From Gonatopus flavifemur (Eukaryota > Arthropoda > Insecta > Hymenoptera > Dryinidae): 64,000 bases of DNA. The DNA lies in the NCBI GenBank assembly GCA_018340375.1, contig JAFFJZ010000070.1:434001-498000 (forward strand), read 5' to 3'. The notes beneath the pieces are model-generated. The model did not search any database, had not been told where the DNA came from, and was given only the letters and a program-made list of their open reading frames with translations. The translations under genes and the position numbers were made by a program. Positions within the stretch are counted from its first letter, which is position 1, and each line of letters starts with the position of its first letter. Of the stretch, positions 33,436 through 44,643 are shown piece by piece.

Positions 33436-34044
33436 GATATATTTCACAACTTGGAATACTCGTAACTCTGCAAGGAGAAATTGTAGGTCACCGATTAATA
33501 GCTTATCTTGAAGAGTAAGAGTAGTACTGGATGATGCAATTAGAAGAAAAGACTAAAAAAAATTGTGCACTCAGTACATGAATTCCAAAGTAATCAAAAA
33601 ACCCATTTTTCGTGGACCTAATCTTAAATATCTTGAAATGCTTACGCGATGGCCCAATCCTGACTCCGGATTTGGATTCTACGCAGAAAATTACTTCAGA
33701 AAAGAGAATTTCATTTGAAGGAGAATTTCATTGTCGATCAGTGTAATAAATGCGAATACTCATTCTGTTGTTGGGACATATTACACAACTTAGAATGGTC
33801 GTAACTTTGCGAGAAAAAATCGTACATGAACGTTCAATAGCTCATTTTAAACGGGAAGAGTAGTGCAAATTGATGAAGTTGAGAGAAAAGATCAAAAAAA
33901 TTTTATGCGTCCTGTACATAACCTCAAAAGTAGCGAAAAACCGCATTTTTTGCGTATTTACCCTCAGATATCTCAAAATACTGACGTGATAGCCCAATTC
34001 TGGCTCCGGATTCGGATTCTACGCAGCAAATTACTTCGGAAAAT
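33436..34044 (+). repeat. duplicated subterminal repeat, two units of about 270 bp
   Basis: 33436-33702 and 33774-34044 align along their length (CACAACTTGGAATACTCGTAAC against CACAACTTAGAATGGTCGTAAC; GGATTTGGATTCTACGCAGAAAATTACTTC against GGATTCGGATTCTACGCAGCAAATTACTTC), offset 338 bp. The distal unit leads into the right terminus. Subterminal repeats of this sort are typical transposase-binding regions in CACTA-type elements. Confidence 0.8.
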
Positions 34045-34372
34045 GGTCACCAGTTCCAAGGGGGAAAAACCTCGCAGGCCTGTGTTATTCAACAACATTT
34101 TCATCATACCTTTCCTAGTCGGATTTGGAATAATATCTATAAATAAAGACTTTACTATGTAACATCAACATGCATGTCATCCAATCGGGCAAAAATCGAA
34201 ATCGCATGGATTCAAAATCGTTCTCATCCAACTGTACATGGAAAAAATATAGCATACACGCATATAATGAGACATGCATTCGGTCCATCCTATCAATCTC
34301 GGAATCATTCGATTCGGAACTATTTGTGGAAACTGAATCAAGGAAAATATACATAGACATTCATGAATTATA

Positions 34373-35190
34373 CAGGGTGGCGCAAGAGTCTGGAAACACC
34401 CCCATAACTTTTGAACGGGGCATGATAATTGGATTAAATCTTTTGTGAATTGAAGGAGGGGTCAAGGGCTATCTTAACGGGGGACTTTGAGTTCCCCAGC
34501 CCTGTAGAGAACGATGAGAGGGGAGGGGGGGGCCAAAATTTCGAACAAGACGGGAGGGTTTGTGATACGTCATTCGATAGGGGCTTTCAACCCAAATCCA
34601 GCGATTCTTTGTTTTTTGGAATCGGATCATTTTTCGCTGAGTTATTGTAATTTTAATACTCCGATGTGGCAAAGTCTGGAAACACCCCCATAACTTCTGA
34701 ATGAGGCATGATAATTGCATCAAATTTTTTGTTAATCGGAGGTTTTCTTATCCCAATCTTCGCATCACCCAGGATCAACACCGTGGACGTGACGGGAACC
34801 TGATTCCTTGTGTGTGTGTGCATGTGTGTGTCTTTGTGGGGAGGTGAATGTGGGTGTAGGTGGATGTCAGTGTGTGTGGTTGTGTGTGTGAGGATGGGTG
34901 GGTGGTTCGGTCGTATTGGCCTGTGCGACCCACACACAACCACCCATACCCACACACACCGACGCCCACACACAACCACAATCACACACAACCACCCAAA
35001 CACACCTACTCACACAACAACACACTCACTACACACACAAGGAATCAGATTCCCGACACGTCCACGCCGTTGATTCTGGGTAATGTCAAGATTGGGATAG
35101 AAATGACCTCCGATTCGAAAAAAATTTGATCCAATTATCATGCCCCGTTCAAAAGTTATGGGGGTGTTTCCAGACTTTTGCGCCACCCTG
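34373..35190. mobile_element. foldback MITE, 818 bp, TA-flanked, with GT/CA core
   Basis: The ends CAGGGTGGCGCAAGAGTCTG and (complement) CAGGGTGGCGCAAAAGTCTG continue through AACACCCCCATAACTTTTGA. TA borders both (34371-34372; 35191-35192). A second, partial copy of the end starts inside at about 34674 (GCAAAGTCTGGAAACACCCC), so the left side is duplicated. Inner arms TCACCCAGGATCAACACCG and CCGTTGATTCTGGGTAATG flank a core that is GT-rich on its left half and CA-rich on its right (about 34808-35042). The frames in the core are microsatellite translations. The CAGGGTGG start resembles that of the DD41D element at 55886. Confidence 0.85.
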
Positions 35191-35195
35191 TATAA

Positions 35196-36539
35196 GAAGC
35201 CAGTGAATGATTCAAAATTCGATGACAACGACTCTCACGAAAATATGAAATTACAAATAAAAGGGTTCATTAACTTGAAAACCATGAATTGATTCTATAT
35301 AGTAACTAGTGATGAATCTATTATATTGATTCTCACATCATTCAACCCAAAATCATCCATTAAAATTGAAATTCCGAATAGATAAGATTGATAGTAATGC
35401 TTTCAATGGTAGTCAGTTGATGGCTATTGAATTCATTCAATTCAGAGATAATTCCATCCTGGATTTATCAGGGTTCTACGATGTGAAATTCCATATCGAT
35501 ATTCCTATTATCATTAATATCGAACATCCGATTATTCGATCCAACGGGAAGAAATGCATCATTCCAACATTGTGATAGAGACGATAGAATCATACGATGA
35601 AAGAAGAAATTATATGTTACTCATCATTCATTGATTATCTTTGTAATTGTTATTCAACATGATAATTACCTCACAGGTGATTCTATATCTTCATCCCATA
35701 CAGGTATCTAAGATTAAATATTCCATTGAATATTAAGGGAAGATCTTCCTATAAAGTATCACCATGTTGGATTCTTGCTAATTATTATCAATAATGAGAG
35801 AAAATAGCTTCGAATCAGGAAGAAAGTATTAGGAGTACAGGAATCATAAGAGGTGACTTGTCAAAGATTCGTCAATGTACATTATTATGATTATGTCTAT
35901 TTCGTCGACCCATGTTTAAGAGTCATATTGCACTCCAGATCCGAGATGTATAGGTACGCATTGGTGTGCGTACGTGCGTGTATGTACACAGCGTACCATT
36001 GTTCTGTTCTTCACGGAGTATCGATACAGGGAAGAATGATTTCATCATGCATGCTCCTTGCACGTATAACATTGAATTCTTCTTCTCGATTCAACGCATT
36101 CCTTATTTCAAGAAGGATAAATCTTTGATGAAAATGTCAATTTTATTATAATTAGAATGAATATATATAGATATGAATTGAATGAATATATGAATATTCG
36201 TATATGTGAATACTGTGTATATATGAATACATATACACATATATTATATGGGAAAAATAAAAAATTTATCCAAGGACGTTACAATGGAGGAGGCCATTAC
36301 ACAGCGGTGTGAAAGAGGAGGGGGGGGGGGCAGTGGGGAAATTCGATGGCTCAAGCAAAACAAATCGTGCAATTCCAAGATTCCCTACATACAAGATTCT
36401 ACCTAGCATGCTGCTCTTTGCGCAAACACGAAAGTGATACTTGTACAACTTTGATAAAAAATTTGAAAATTCACAAGAAGAGTGCATGTAGACTTGTGTA
36501 CACGTTTTTTCGTCATGACCCATGATTTGTACCTCATTG
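35196..36539. other. no recognised gene; simple repeats
   Basis: Short unsupported frames only. 36159-36250 is an AT-rich, ATATATGAATA-type simple repeat, and a run of about 11 G occurs near 36320. Nothing else is seen. Confidence 0.4.
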
Positions 36540-37570
36540 CTTCTCTGGAGTTGCTGATAAGGAATGAATCAAGAGACATTTGTTCTGGAGATGGTGTTAG
36601 ATCGTAGCAAATAATTCCAAGTCGCTGCTGGATGGTGGGAAAGAAACCAGACAGACCTTTGAATGGGAGGGATAGCAGCCCGGAAAATGCTGGATGGTAG
36701 TAGAAAATTCCAAGTGTTGGCTTGATAATAGCAAAAAATTCCAAGTCGTCGCTAGATGATGGCAATTGATTCCAAATCGTCGCTGGATGTTGTAACAAAA
36801 ATCAGACAGGCTGTTAGGTGATAGAGAGTGCAGCTCAGGAGATGGCTAGATGAGAGCGAAAAATTCCAAGTCGTTGCTAGATGATAGCAAAAGAATCAGA
36901 CAGGCTCGTAGATGATGATGAAAGCGGCTCAGAAGATGCTAGATGATGGCAAAAAATTCGAATTCCTCGCTAGATGATAGCAAGAAGTCACAAATTGCTG
37001 CTTGATGTAGCGGAGAGAATTAGACAGGCTGTTAGGTGATGGAGAGAGCAGCTCAGAGGATGCTAGATGGTAGCGAAAAAATCAGACAGGCTGTCAGATG
37101 ATACAAGGAGCAGCTTAGAGGATGCTAGATCGTATTAAAAAATTCCAAGTCGTTGCGGGATGGTAGTGGGAAATCTCAAGTCGGTGCTAGATAGTAGCAA
37201 AAGAATCACAGAGTATCCGAGATACAGGTGGATACTCCTACACAGCGCCAGATTCAGAAATTTTGTTTCCCTCTTCAATCAACGTGTGACAATAGAAAAA
37301 CAGTGGGCTGCCGCCTATCACTTATCCTTCATTATACATGCGTTGGAAAGGGAAACAGCATTCCTGAATCCGGCTCTGCTCCTACAGGATGCTAGATGAG
37401 AGCGGAAAATCCCAAGTTGTTTCCAGATGGTAGCAGAAATATCAAACAGGCTTTCGGATGGTCAGGAAAGCATCCAGAGATTGCTAGACGTTGGCATAAA
37501 AATCCTCCCTGGTGCTAAATGATAGCGAAGTATCACATAGATTGTCAGAAGTCAGGAAAACAATTCGAGA
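36540..37570. repeat. degenerate minisatellite of two alternating motifs
   Basis: Motif A (GCTAGATGATAGCAAAAAAT, then TCCAAGTCGTT; about 33 bp) and motif B (AATCAGACAGGCTGTTAGGT, then GATGGAGAGAGCAGCTCAGAG; about 46 bp) recur many times in irregular order, e.g. near 36800, 36890, 37030 and 37080. About 37215-37390 contains a non-repeat insert. The frames crossing it are not credible genes. Confidence 0.75.
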
Positions 37571-37934
37571 GGATGCCCCATGAGCCATACATGATCCATC
37601 AGCCACATCTAACACATCCTCCATACGGGTCATATATGACTTATACATGCCTAATTCATGAATCTCATCCGGCTCGTATATGTTCCTCATCAAGTTCATT
37701 CGATTCCCATCTTGTGTTCCCAACATAACATGCCTCATATGTGAATTCTATCCTCACGTACTCATGTTCTGCGTATATGATATGAAGAAAAAAAAATCAG
37801 AATCGAAATTTTTTTCTTCCACATATCCATTCTTGCAGCAAAAAAATAGCAAAAAATCATTTTCCAGTCCTATTCCCGCATAATCTGTCGTTCTCAGTCT
37901 ATGTGGATTGCTAGATACCTTGATCTTAAGCTAT

Positions 37935-38807
37935 CTAACTCGCCGTATCTTCAGAACGGCCAGAGTAGGAAAATCTCTTTCTACGGCAAAGAATGGCAGA
38001 AGAATAGCACAACACACACGCACTAATTCCCAGTGCCGTCAGATGAAAATGCTTAAATCCCCTTATATATCTCAACACTTTTATATTCCACATGTTGAAT
38101 AATTCTCCACTAGATATTTCCTCGAGTTCCATGCAGGTTGGTGGAGATTTCAGGTCACTAATATCGCCGAATAATTCCTCTAAACCTTTATTGTATGCAT
38201 CCTCGTCATTTTGTAATGGTGATGGAAGGATCGGCATATGTTCTCCCACTGGTCGCATAAGTTCTATTTCCTTCTGCTCGACATCACTCAACTCGTCACC
38301 AATGACTTTCTCTGATTTACTGTACACTTCGTCCATTTTCGAGAGCCTAGTATGCTTTCTTGTCGTTCCTACTTCTTGGCACTTGTTACTCGTGCTTCCC
38401 TCCTCCTTTCTATTCAATTTTCCAATTGTCTTGTCATGTTTCTTCTTGCGTTTTTTGGTCTCCGGTGGAGATTCCGGGTTTATTCCCCATTATGTTCCTC
38501 GGTGCGTCCTTCCCAAAGTTACTGTGTTAGCACGTGAATTCCAGTTCTTTCTGGACGCTTTTGTTTCTTCATTATTGACATGCACATTCTCTTCTACTTT
38601 TTCGACAATTGTGCACACTGGTTGATTATTGTTACGTTCTTGATATGATGGATGATTTTCGCACACGATTACTGGTTCCGCAGCGTTTCGTTTCGTCGCC
38701 ACCGTATCCCCAGCGTTTGTCGGTCGCGCCGTCTCTCGGGCCCCGCGTTCAACCTCGTCGTCGTAACGTGACGATGAATTTCGCTCCTGGAATACAGAAG
38801 AATACAA
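37935..38807 (-). pseudogene. unrecognised charged ORF, one in-frame stop
   Basis: Minus-strand frames 38807-38490 and 38417-37935 are in the same frame, separated by about 24 codons with a TAA just after GRTHRGT. The protein would be about 290 residues: an Arg/Asn/Glu-rich N-terminal half, a basic KKRKKKHDK patch, an acidic middle (DELSDVEQKEIELM) and a C-terminus with hydrophobic residues and Cys. It lies downstream, in reading direction, of the minus-strand gypsy pol at 41.3-42.9 kb and could be an extra ORF or the gag of that or another retroelement. I do not recognise it. Confidence 0.35.
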
Positions 38808-39690
38808 CCCCTATTCCCGCCTGTATTTCCGGGCGTGGACTATTTCAAATCAAAGGGAAGTCGGGTCCCAAACATTATTTAAAATATATATGTTCAAAAA
38901 TATACATATATCGACCCATAGTATGTGAGAAATAAACGTACGCTCGAACAAAACGCTAAGCAGGAAGAAAGAAATCTAGGTCAGAGCTCGCATCGATGTC
39001 CACATCGATGCATATTTTCGAGGCACCGTGAGGGAACATACCAACGCGGAACCAAAGTCCAACGCCCGCGGATTTGCTGTCTTTGTTCACGGTACCCAAG
39101 TGCCCGTGTCTCTCTCTCTCTTCCCGAATACCAAATTGACTAATCACTGCTGATCAGGCAGTTGAGTCGGCAGAAAAACCCTTCTTGCCAGGATCTGGCG
39201 TGTTCCATCACCCAGATGGAAAACACGTAAATAGGACGGACAATGAACAATCGGGAGATTCGTTACGCAAGAGTTTTGTTGAACAGCCGATTTCCCATAC
39301 GCGACGACAAGTCCGTCCTTTTCTGCAAGAGGGTAGAAACGAAGATACGATTGAAGCCAAGTTGACGATTACATACTGCAAGTTTGCAATGAATCGTAAA
39401 AGTGTGTCCCTTTGGAAGGTTCCACGGCGTCTTTTGTAGGAAATTCATGTTTCGATAATCTTTTTCCAACGCAACGTTTCTCAAAAAAATTATTCCTTTT
39501 GCCTTAGTCACGATTGAAACTTAGTGAAACGTGACTTTGTAGAATAAGTCTATACTCCAACCGAGTTTCGCGAATGGAATCAGTTTTTGTTATGATACAA
39601 TCACTGAAATTCAGTGTAATTAATTAACTTTGGCATTTCAAATCTCGTTAAAAATTAATCGTGAACCAGCACGTCTTCAATCTTCGTCCA
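38808..39690. other. no recognised gene
   Basis: Short frames only (about 72-108 codons), none recognised. Some GC-richer sequence near 38690-38760 and 39000-39120. Nothing supported. Confidence 0.35.
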
Positions 39691-39691
39691 A

Positions 39692-40392
39692 GAGAGAGAG
39701 AGAGAGAGATAAGTTTATTATTATGCCCTAGGAAAACCTATGGAGCAAATACAGTATAGTATTCTACAGCGGTTCTAAATAACTAGCAACAATAAAAAGA
39801 ACTTATAAAACTAATTAAAAGCTGATAAATTCACTTTACATGCTCTCTTGATCTCAATAATCCATTCCATTACATACTACCATTCATAATTCAAATATAA
39901 AATCATCATTCGAGTTATTGACCCAATCATGAGTATCTACTAATGAGAAGATGATGTACATCTCTTTTGAGGGAAGCAAGAGTTGGCTGATTCCGAATGT
40001 GGGTTGGGAGTGAGTTCCAAAGTCTTGCAGCCGAAATCGTAAATGATTTCCCATGCGTTGAGGTACGATGGAGGGGGATAACTAGAGCGTTACGATCAGA
40101 TCTAGTATCGAAGGTTGAGCGTTGATAGGTGAATTTGAAACGATTATAGAGAGATGACGGTAATCGTGTTCTCAACATCTGATATACAGATGAACCAAGA
40201 AAGTATTCACGTCGTTCCTTCAACTTCAACCAACGTAACCTCAGAAAATAGGGAGTTATGTGTTCATCTCGCTTAACATTGAAAATGAAACGGATGGAAG
40301 CATTAAAGGAGCGTTGTAGTTTCAGATTCTCTGTCTCCGTTATATCCGTGAAAACAAGACAGCAATAGTCGAAATAAGGGGTAATAGTCAAA

Positions 40393-40425
<33 letters not shown>
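39692..40425 (-). mobile_element. 3' fragment of a Jockey/CR1-group LINE between GA tracts
   Basis: The minus-strand frame (protein at 40445-39927) begins after a (TC)n run and reads ITPYFDYCCLVFTDITE, LKLQRSFNASIRFIFNVKRD, ITPYFLRLRWLKLKERREYF and SFTISAARLWNSLPTHIRN. This is the C-terminal domain after the RT palm in Daphne/CR1-like LINEs. About 215 bp of 3' UTR ends GGGCATAATAATAAACTTAT followed by (TC)n. GA/TC tracts at 39691-39711 and about 40396-40422 bound the fragment: one is its 3' tail and the other lies at the truncated 5' side. Confidence 0.82.
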
Positions 40426-40428
<3 letters not shown>

Positions 40429-40614
40429 AGGACCATCAGAAGCAACCATCACCTCGTTGTCTTTTTGTTCAGAAAGAAGTACCTAAAGTGTACTCTTCTT
40501 TTCCACCACGGTGAGTCAAGAGCAAAAGAGAAAAAATATATTAGTTCTTTCTTCCTCCTCCTCTGTACACACGGTACACACGACTCAAAGGGAATTTTCT
40601 TTCTTTTTTTTCAT

Positions 40615-41050
40615 TGTACATTACGAGTTTTCTGTTCAAAAACTCTCGTAGAAACATCCGTAATCAAATTATATATGGTCATTCTTTGTACATTACGAGT
40701 TTCCTCTCTAAAACTCTCGTAGAATCATCTGTAATAAGTATATATTCGGTTTTTCATTCATTGTACATCACGAGTTTCCTTTCGAAAAACTCTCGTAGAA
40801 ACATCCGTAATCAAATTATATATGGTCATTCTTTGTACATTACGAGTTTCCTTCCGAAAACTCTCATATAAACATCCGTGATCAAATTATATCTGTTCAC
40901 CTTTGTACATTACGAGTTCTTTTTCGGGAACTCTTGTAGAAATATCAGTAAATCAAGATTATATCGGATTCACTCATTGTACATTCAGATCATTTCCGGA
41001 AATTCTCATAGAAAGGTTTATAAACAAAATCTCATCTGTTTCCATGTTTC
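40615..41050 (+). repeat. tandem satellite, about 73 bp x 6, each with a small hairpin
   Basis: TGTACATTACGAGTTT-type starts occur at 40615, 40687, 40762, 40834, 40904 and 40979 (spacings 72, 75, 72, 70, 75). Most units contain ACGAGTTTYC...AAACTCTCGTAGAAAC, complementary halves able to form a stem, and ATCAAATTATATATGGTCATTC. Units 1 and 3 are most alike at their ends, so a higher-order period is possible. Eukaryotic and without conserved-length unique spacers, so not CRISPR. Confidence 0.88.
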
Positions 41051-41320
41051 CCATAGTTTCTTTGAACGGAATAAAGTATCTGTTGAACGAATTCCTCCAC
41101 ATCTAAATTTCTTTCACATTAACCTTAACCACTACACTGGGGGTGCAAGATAAGAGAATCTATATCTTATCGAGAGCTTAAAACCAGGAGCGGGTACCCA
41201 CCCGCTTTTCCAATCGAGCCACTCCGGTGGGGAAAGTGCTTCATTTTCTTTTACGTATATAACGAGATTTTTCGTCTTTCACCTACGGAAAAACCCGTTA
41301 TATAACATGGCGTCGCGGTG
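41051..41320. other. non-coding, several short GC-rich hairpins
   Basis: AGCGGGTACCCACCCGCT (about 41198-41215) and GATAAGAGAATCTATATCTTATC (41151-41173) are palindromic. It lies between the satellite and the 3' end of the minus-strand gypsy pol, and could be part of its untranslated region or LTR. I could not pair it with a second copy in the window. Confidence 0.35.
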
Positions 41321-42905
41321 TCTCTACTGCGCGCAGTGCACATATTCAGGTATTTCGTTCGGTTGTAAACAAGGCATCCGAAGTTTTTTCAACTGTCGCA
41401 CATTGTATGTCCCAATCTTTTTCCCTTCCAAACCATGTAATGAATATGCATTGTGGTTTACTTCACTGATTATTTCGTACGGTCCTTTGTATCGAAAATT
41501 TAATTTTGATGCATACTTATTCCCCTTGTTCGATAGATAATGTGTTTTTATGGAAACCCTGTCTCCAATTCCATATTCGATTCCATGCGTTCTTTTTGGG
41601 AATTGTTACTTTCTTTTCGTTGCTTTTTCCTAAAGTTTCAATTTGACTTGTTTCATCACTCCTTGAGGACATTCATTTTTATTATTTGATGATTGAAATT
41701 CTGCTGTTTCTGCAGGCCATCCGATTGTTTCTATGTCCGTGGGTAATTTTCTTGGTGATATTCTAGTGCTCGGGTGCGGTGTATTGTTTAAAACTTTCTC
41801 AATGATCGAAATAATTTCTGGCCATGATGATTGTTGATTAGGAACATATGTTCGTAATATTGCTTCCTCACCCTTCCCATGGGATTCGGATGCGGATTGT
41901 ATCGTGATGTATGTCGTAATTTAGTTTCATTTTCTATTACAAATATTTTCCATTCGTTTGACATGAACTCCTTCCCTTGGTCAGTTAAAATTTGTTTGAT
42001 ATTGGATTTCCTTTTAAATAACATCTTGTTAATTTATTAATTATTGGTATTGTTTTCATGCTTCGTAACGGATATGAATCGACTTTCTCCGACAAACAGT
42101 CAAATGATATCAGAACATATCTAACTCCAAGTGTTCCTGTTGGAATTGGTCTATATAAATCCAATGAGATTTTGTCGTTCGGTTCTGATGGTGATGTCAC
42201 GTTTGATATTCCTTCGGGTCTTTTCTTAATATATTTGTTCCTTTGACACTCCAAACATGATGAAGTTACGTCTCTGACGCCTTTACGTCAAATATAAATC
42301 TTTCTTTACAGATATCATAAATTTTATCACTTCCAGAGTGCAACAGGTATTTGTGTATGTCATTCACGAAAAACCAGGCTACTGCATTAGGAATGATGAT
42401 TTTCCACTCTTCATTCATTTTTATTCGCAGCATCACATTCTTATCTGTTCTAATTTGTTTTTCTTTGAATTGTTTTAGTTTGATTATCTCGGTGTCTTCT
42501 TCATATGCTCTTTTAAGATATTTCACCCATTGTTCGATCTTCTTTTCATCCTCTTCAAATTCTCCTACACCCACCATTTCACATTGTTCTTGTTTCTTTT
42601 TGTTTATATTGCCGATCAGCAGATTTATTTTTTGAATATTATCTTGTTCTGCTATCCGTGAAAGTGAATCTGTTTGACAATCCTCTTTTTCTCGATATAT
42701 CGTACTTCCAAATCGAATTCTTGCGAAAAATTCGAGCCATCCTGCGATTCTGGCACTTGAAAGAATACATAATTTTAAAGATTGCGAAGCTCGATGATCC
42801 GATCCAATGATCACTTCTCTTCCTGATAGCAGTATTCTCCACTTTTTAGCGACCAAGCAATTGCCAAGGCTTGCTTTCCGGTGGTTGTATATTCTCTTCC
42901 TGCAT
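41320..42905 (-). pseudogene. pol: gypsy RNase H to integrase, minus strand, decayed
   Basis: Read from 42905 downwards: EYTTTGKQALAIAW and IIGSDHRASQS (RNase H), DSLSRIAEQDN, a zinc-binding N-terminal integrase domain (HKYLLHSGSDKIYDICKERF, then CQRNK as the last Cys region), the core with SLDLYRPIPTGTLGVRYVLI (first Asp) and LTDQGKEFMSNEWK (second Asp), and a C-terminal YKGPYEIISEVNHNAYSLHGL module (GPF/Y-like) near 41500-41380. Frame changes lie around 42010, 42260 and about 41780, so it is dead. Gag, protease and RT are missing: the copy is broken at its 5' side at about 42.9 kb. Confidence 0.85.
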
Positions 42906-44643
42906 TTTTAGGCACTCATCAGTATACGTAGTATACCAGCACGGAGTGCCTATTGCACTCGCTATCGTATGCTCTGACCGTATCTTCTAAAGTATTTGAG
43001 TAATCCAATTGGAAGTTGGACAGTTTTTTATTTCATGCAATACTGATTGATAGTCCGCGGGCTTGTCTGTCTGTCTGTTTGTATTTGGGATAACTCTGGA
43101 CCGAGTGGATCAAATTGGATGACATTTATGGAGGGCCTTCTTCAAACCCTTCCCCAAAGACCATTTTCATTTCATTGCAATCGGACGAGTCCTTCAATTT
43201 TCTTTCTATTTTTTTCTGAAAAAATAGGTGATCTTGGAGAAAATTTTCTCCGCTGTATACATATATATACACATAATGTAATAAGTTACAGCAAACAATG
43301 AAAAGAATCATTTGAAACAAAAGATACGTGTTCATTAAATCGAGGATCATCATCCCTCAATTTGGAAGACATAAATATATGAATAATGAAGACACATAGA
43401 TGACAAAAATGCATAAGTAGTAATGGACTAACATATGACTTCCGAATACTAATCTTGTACCAATAGATGAATACTTTCAGGACAAAGAAAAATGATCAGA
43501 CTGTGATCATACCAACGAGTAAGCATGCGAGAATCATATTTTATTTATCCTCAAAGGCAAGAAGCAATGGAATTTATTCATCACCAACGATTCAATGAAG
43601 TCAAAATCAACATGATCGATAATTCCAAAGGAGACATGATTTTTTGTTGATATGAATCATAATTTTGAAAACGATGGAAGATTAATCGAAAAAAAATAGT
43701 TGGATTTCAATTAGCTGCGTGTTGTGAATGAAACCCATTATCAAGTTTAAAGAAAAATTACAAATTTGCCGAAATTATAATTCATTGAAGATTTTCAATA
43801 TAACAAAATGGAAAAACAATGAATCGGTGAATTATTGAAGAATCTAGGTAATACATTTCATTGTCAAGATTGTGCTGAAATTGATCCAGCGATTATTGTC
43901 GTGACATTAATTAATTTATTAATTCGTGTGAATTCATGCGACGGATCAAGGGAGGTTCAAATAGAGGAGACCCCAACGAGGCAAGTTAGTTATGCATTGG
44001 TGCGCTCCAGGGACACATATCCCTGGAATTCGAAATGAAGATTTTCCCCAACAAGTTGTTGATGTATTATTCATAGTTTAGGAAAACTATTCGAGTCTTT
44101 CACAATTTCTCCTCGAAGTAGAAATTGTTTGTCAAACGATAGTGATCGAACGATTTCGTTTGGAGATTGTAAGTTGAATCAATTCCAAGTGCATTAGAGA
44201 ATTTCCACGAGTTTGTGGATTTACTTGAATATAAAGAAAAAATCCTCTGGTGACCGTGTTAATGCAATGAAGTGATCAAGTACGGTTACAAGACAATGAC
44301 TTTTTCTTTAGCGTAGGTTTCAATTTGATCTAATTTGATTGGCAAAACTAAAGAAGACAAAGTCTTCAATGGTTATCAACGAACGAAAACGAGCCGATCC
44401 AGCTCGAAGGCCCATGTTCCATCTCGATCGGATGCTGAAGAAATTTATTAAATAATTGAGGAAATCTGAATGATATAGAAACGAGAGAATAGAATGGAAT
44501 GAAGTGTCTCGAGCGTTGTGATTTTGATGAGGAAAATGAATCATAGGGAAGCTGGGTCGGCTTCTTCGTTCTTTGAGTAATGATGAAAGAATCTGATTGA
44601 AATTCACCTAAAAGACTTCAATAACCTGTATTATGTTTTTGTA
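42906..44643. other. no recognised gene; one dispersed repeat
   Basis: About 43041-43215 (GCTTGTCTGTCTGTCTGTTTG followed by GGATAACTCTGGACCGAGTG) is of a repeat type that includes the CAGACA run near 9990-10000. The remainder is AT-rich without a convincing ORF, although 43835-44038 is a 67-codon frame I cannot identify. Confidence 0.4.

Larger units (their letters stand above)
30336..34084 (+). mobile_element. CACTA-like DNA transposon 1, 3.75 kb, with decayed transposase
   Basis: The ends CACAGGCCTGCGA match over 13 bp, and more loosely over about 150 bp (left GAATCCGAATCTGGCTGCAG, right complement GAATCCGAATCCGGAGCCAG). TTA flanks both sides (30333-30335; 34085-34087). CAC termini plus a 3-bp duplication are the CACTA/EnSpm-type pattern. 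Between the ends lie a palindrome, an antisense transposase piece, the transposase gene (31321-32981) and a duplicated subterminal repeat. The same protein family occurs in the element at 47095-51273, whose ends are CACTA proper; this supports the class. Confidence 0.72.

Noticed and set aside
34810..35083. Several overlapping frames of Cys/Val and His/Thr repeats
   Set aside because: Translations of the GT/CA microsatellite core of a MITE.
40615..41050. CRISPR-like repeat array
   Set aside because: Whole units repeat without unique spacers of fixed length, in an arthropod-type context; it is a satellite.
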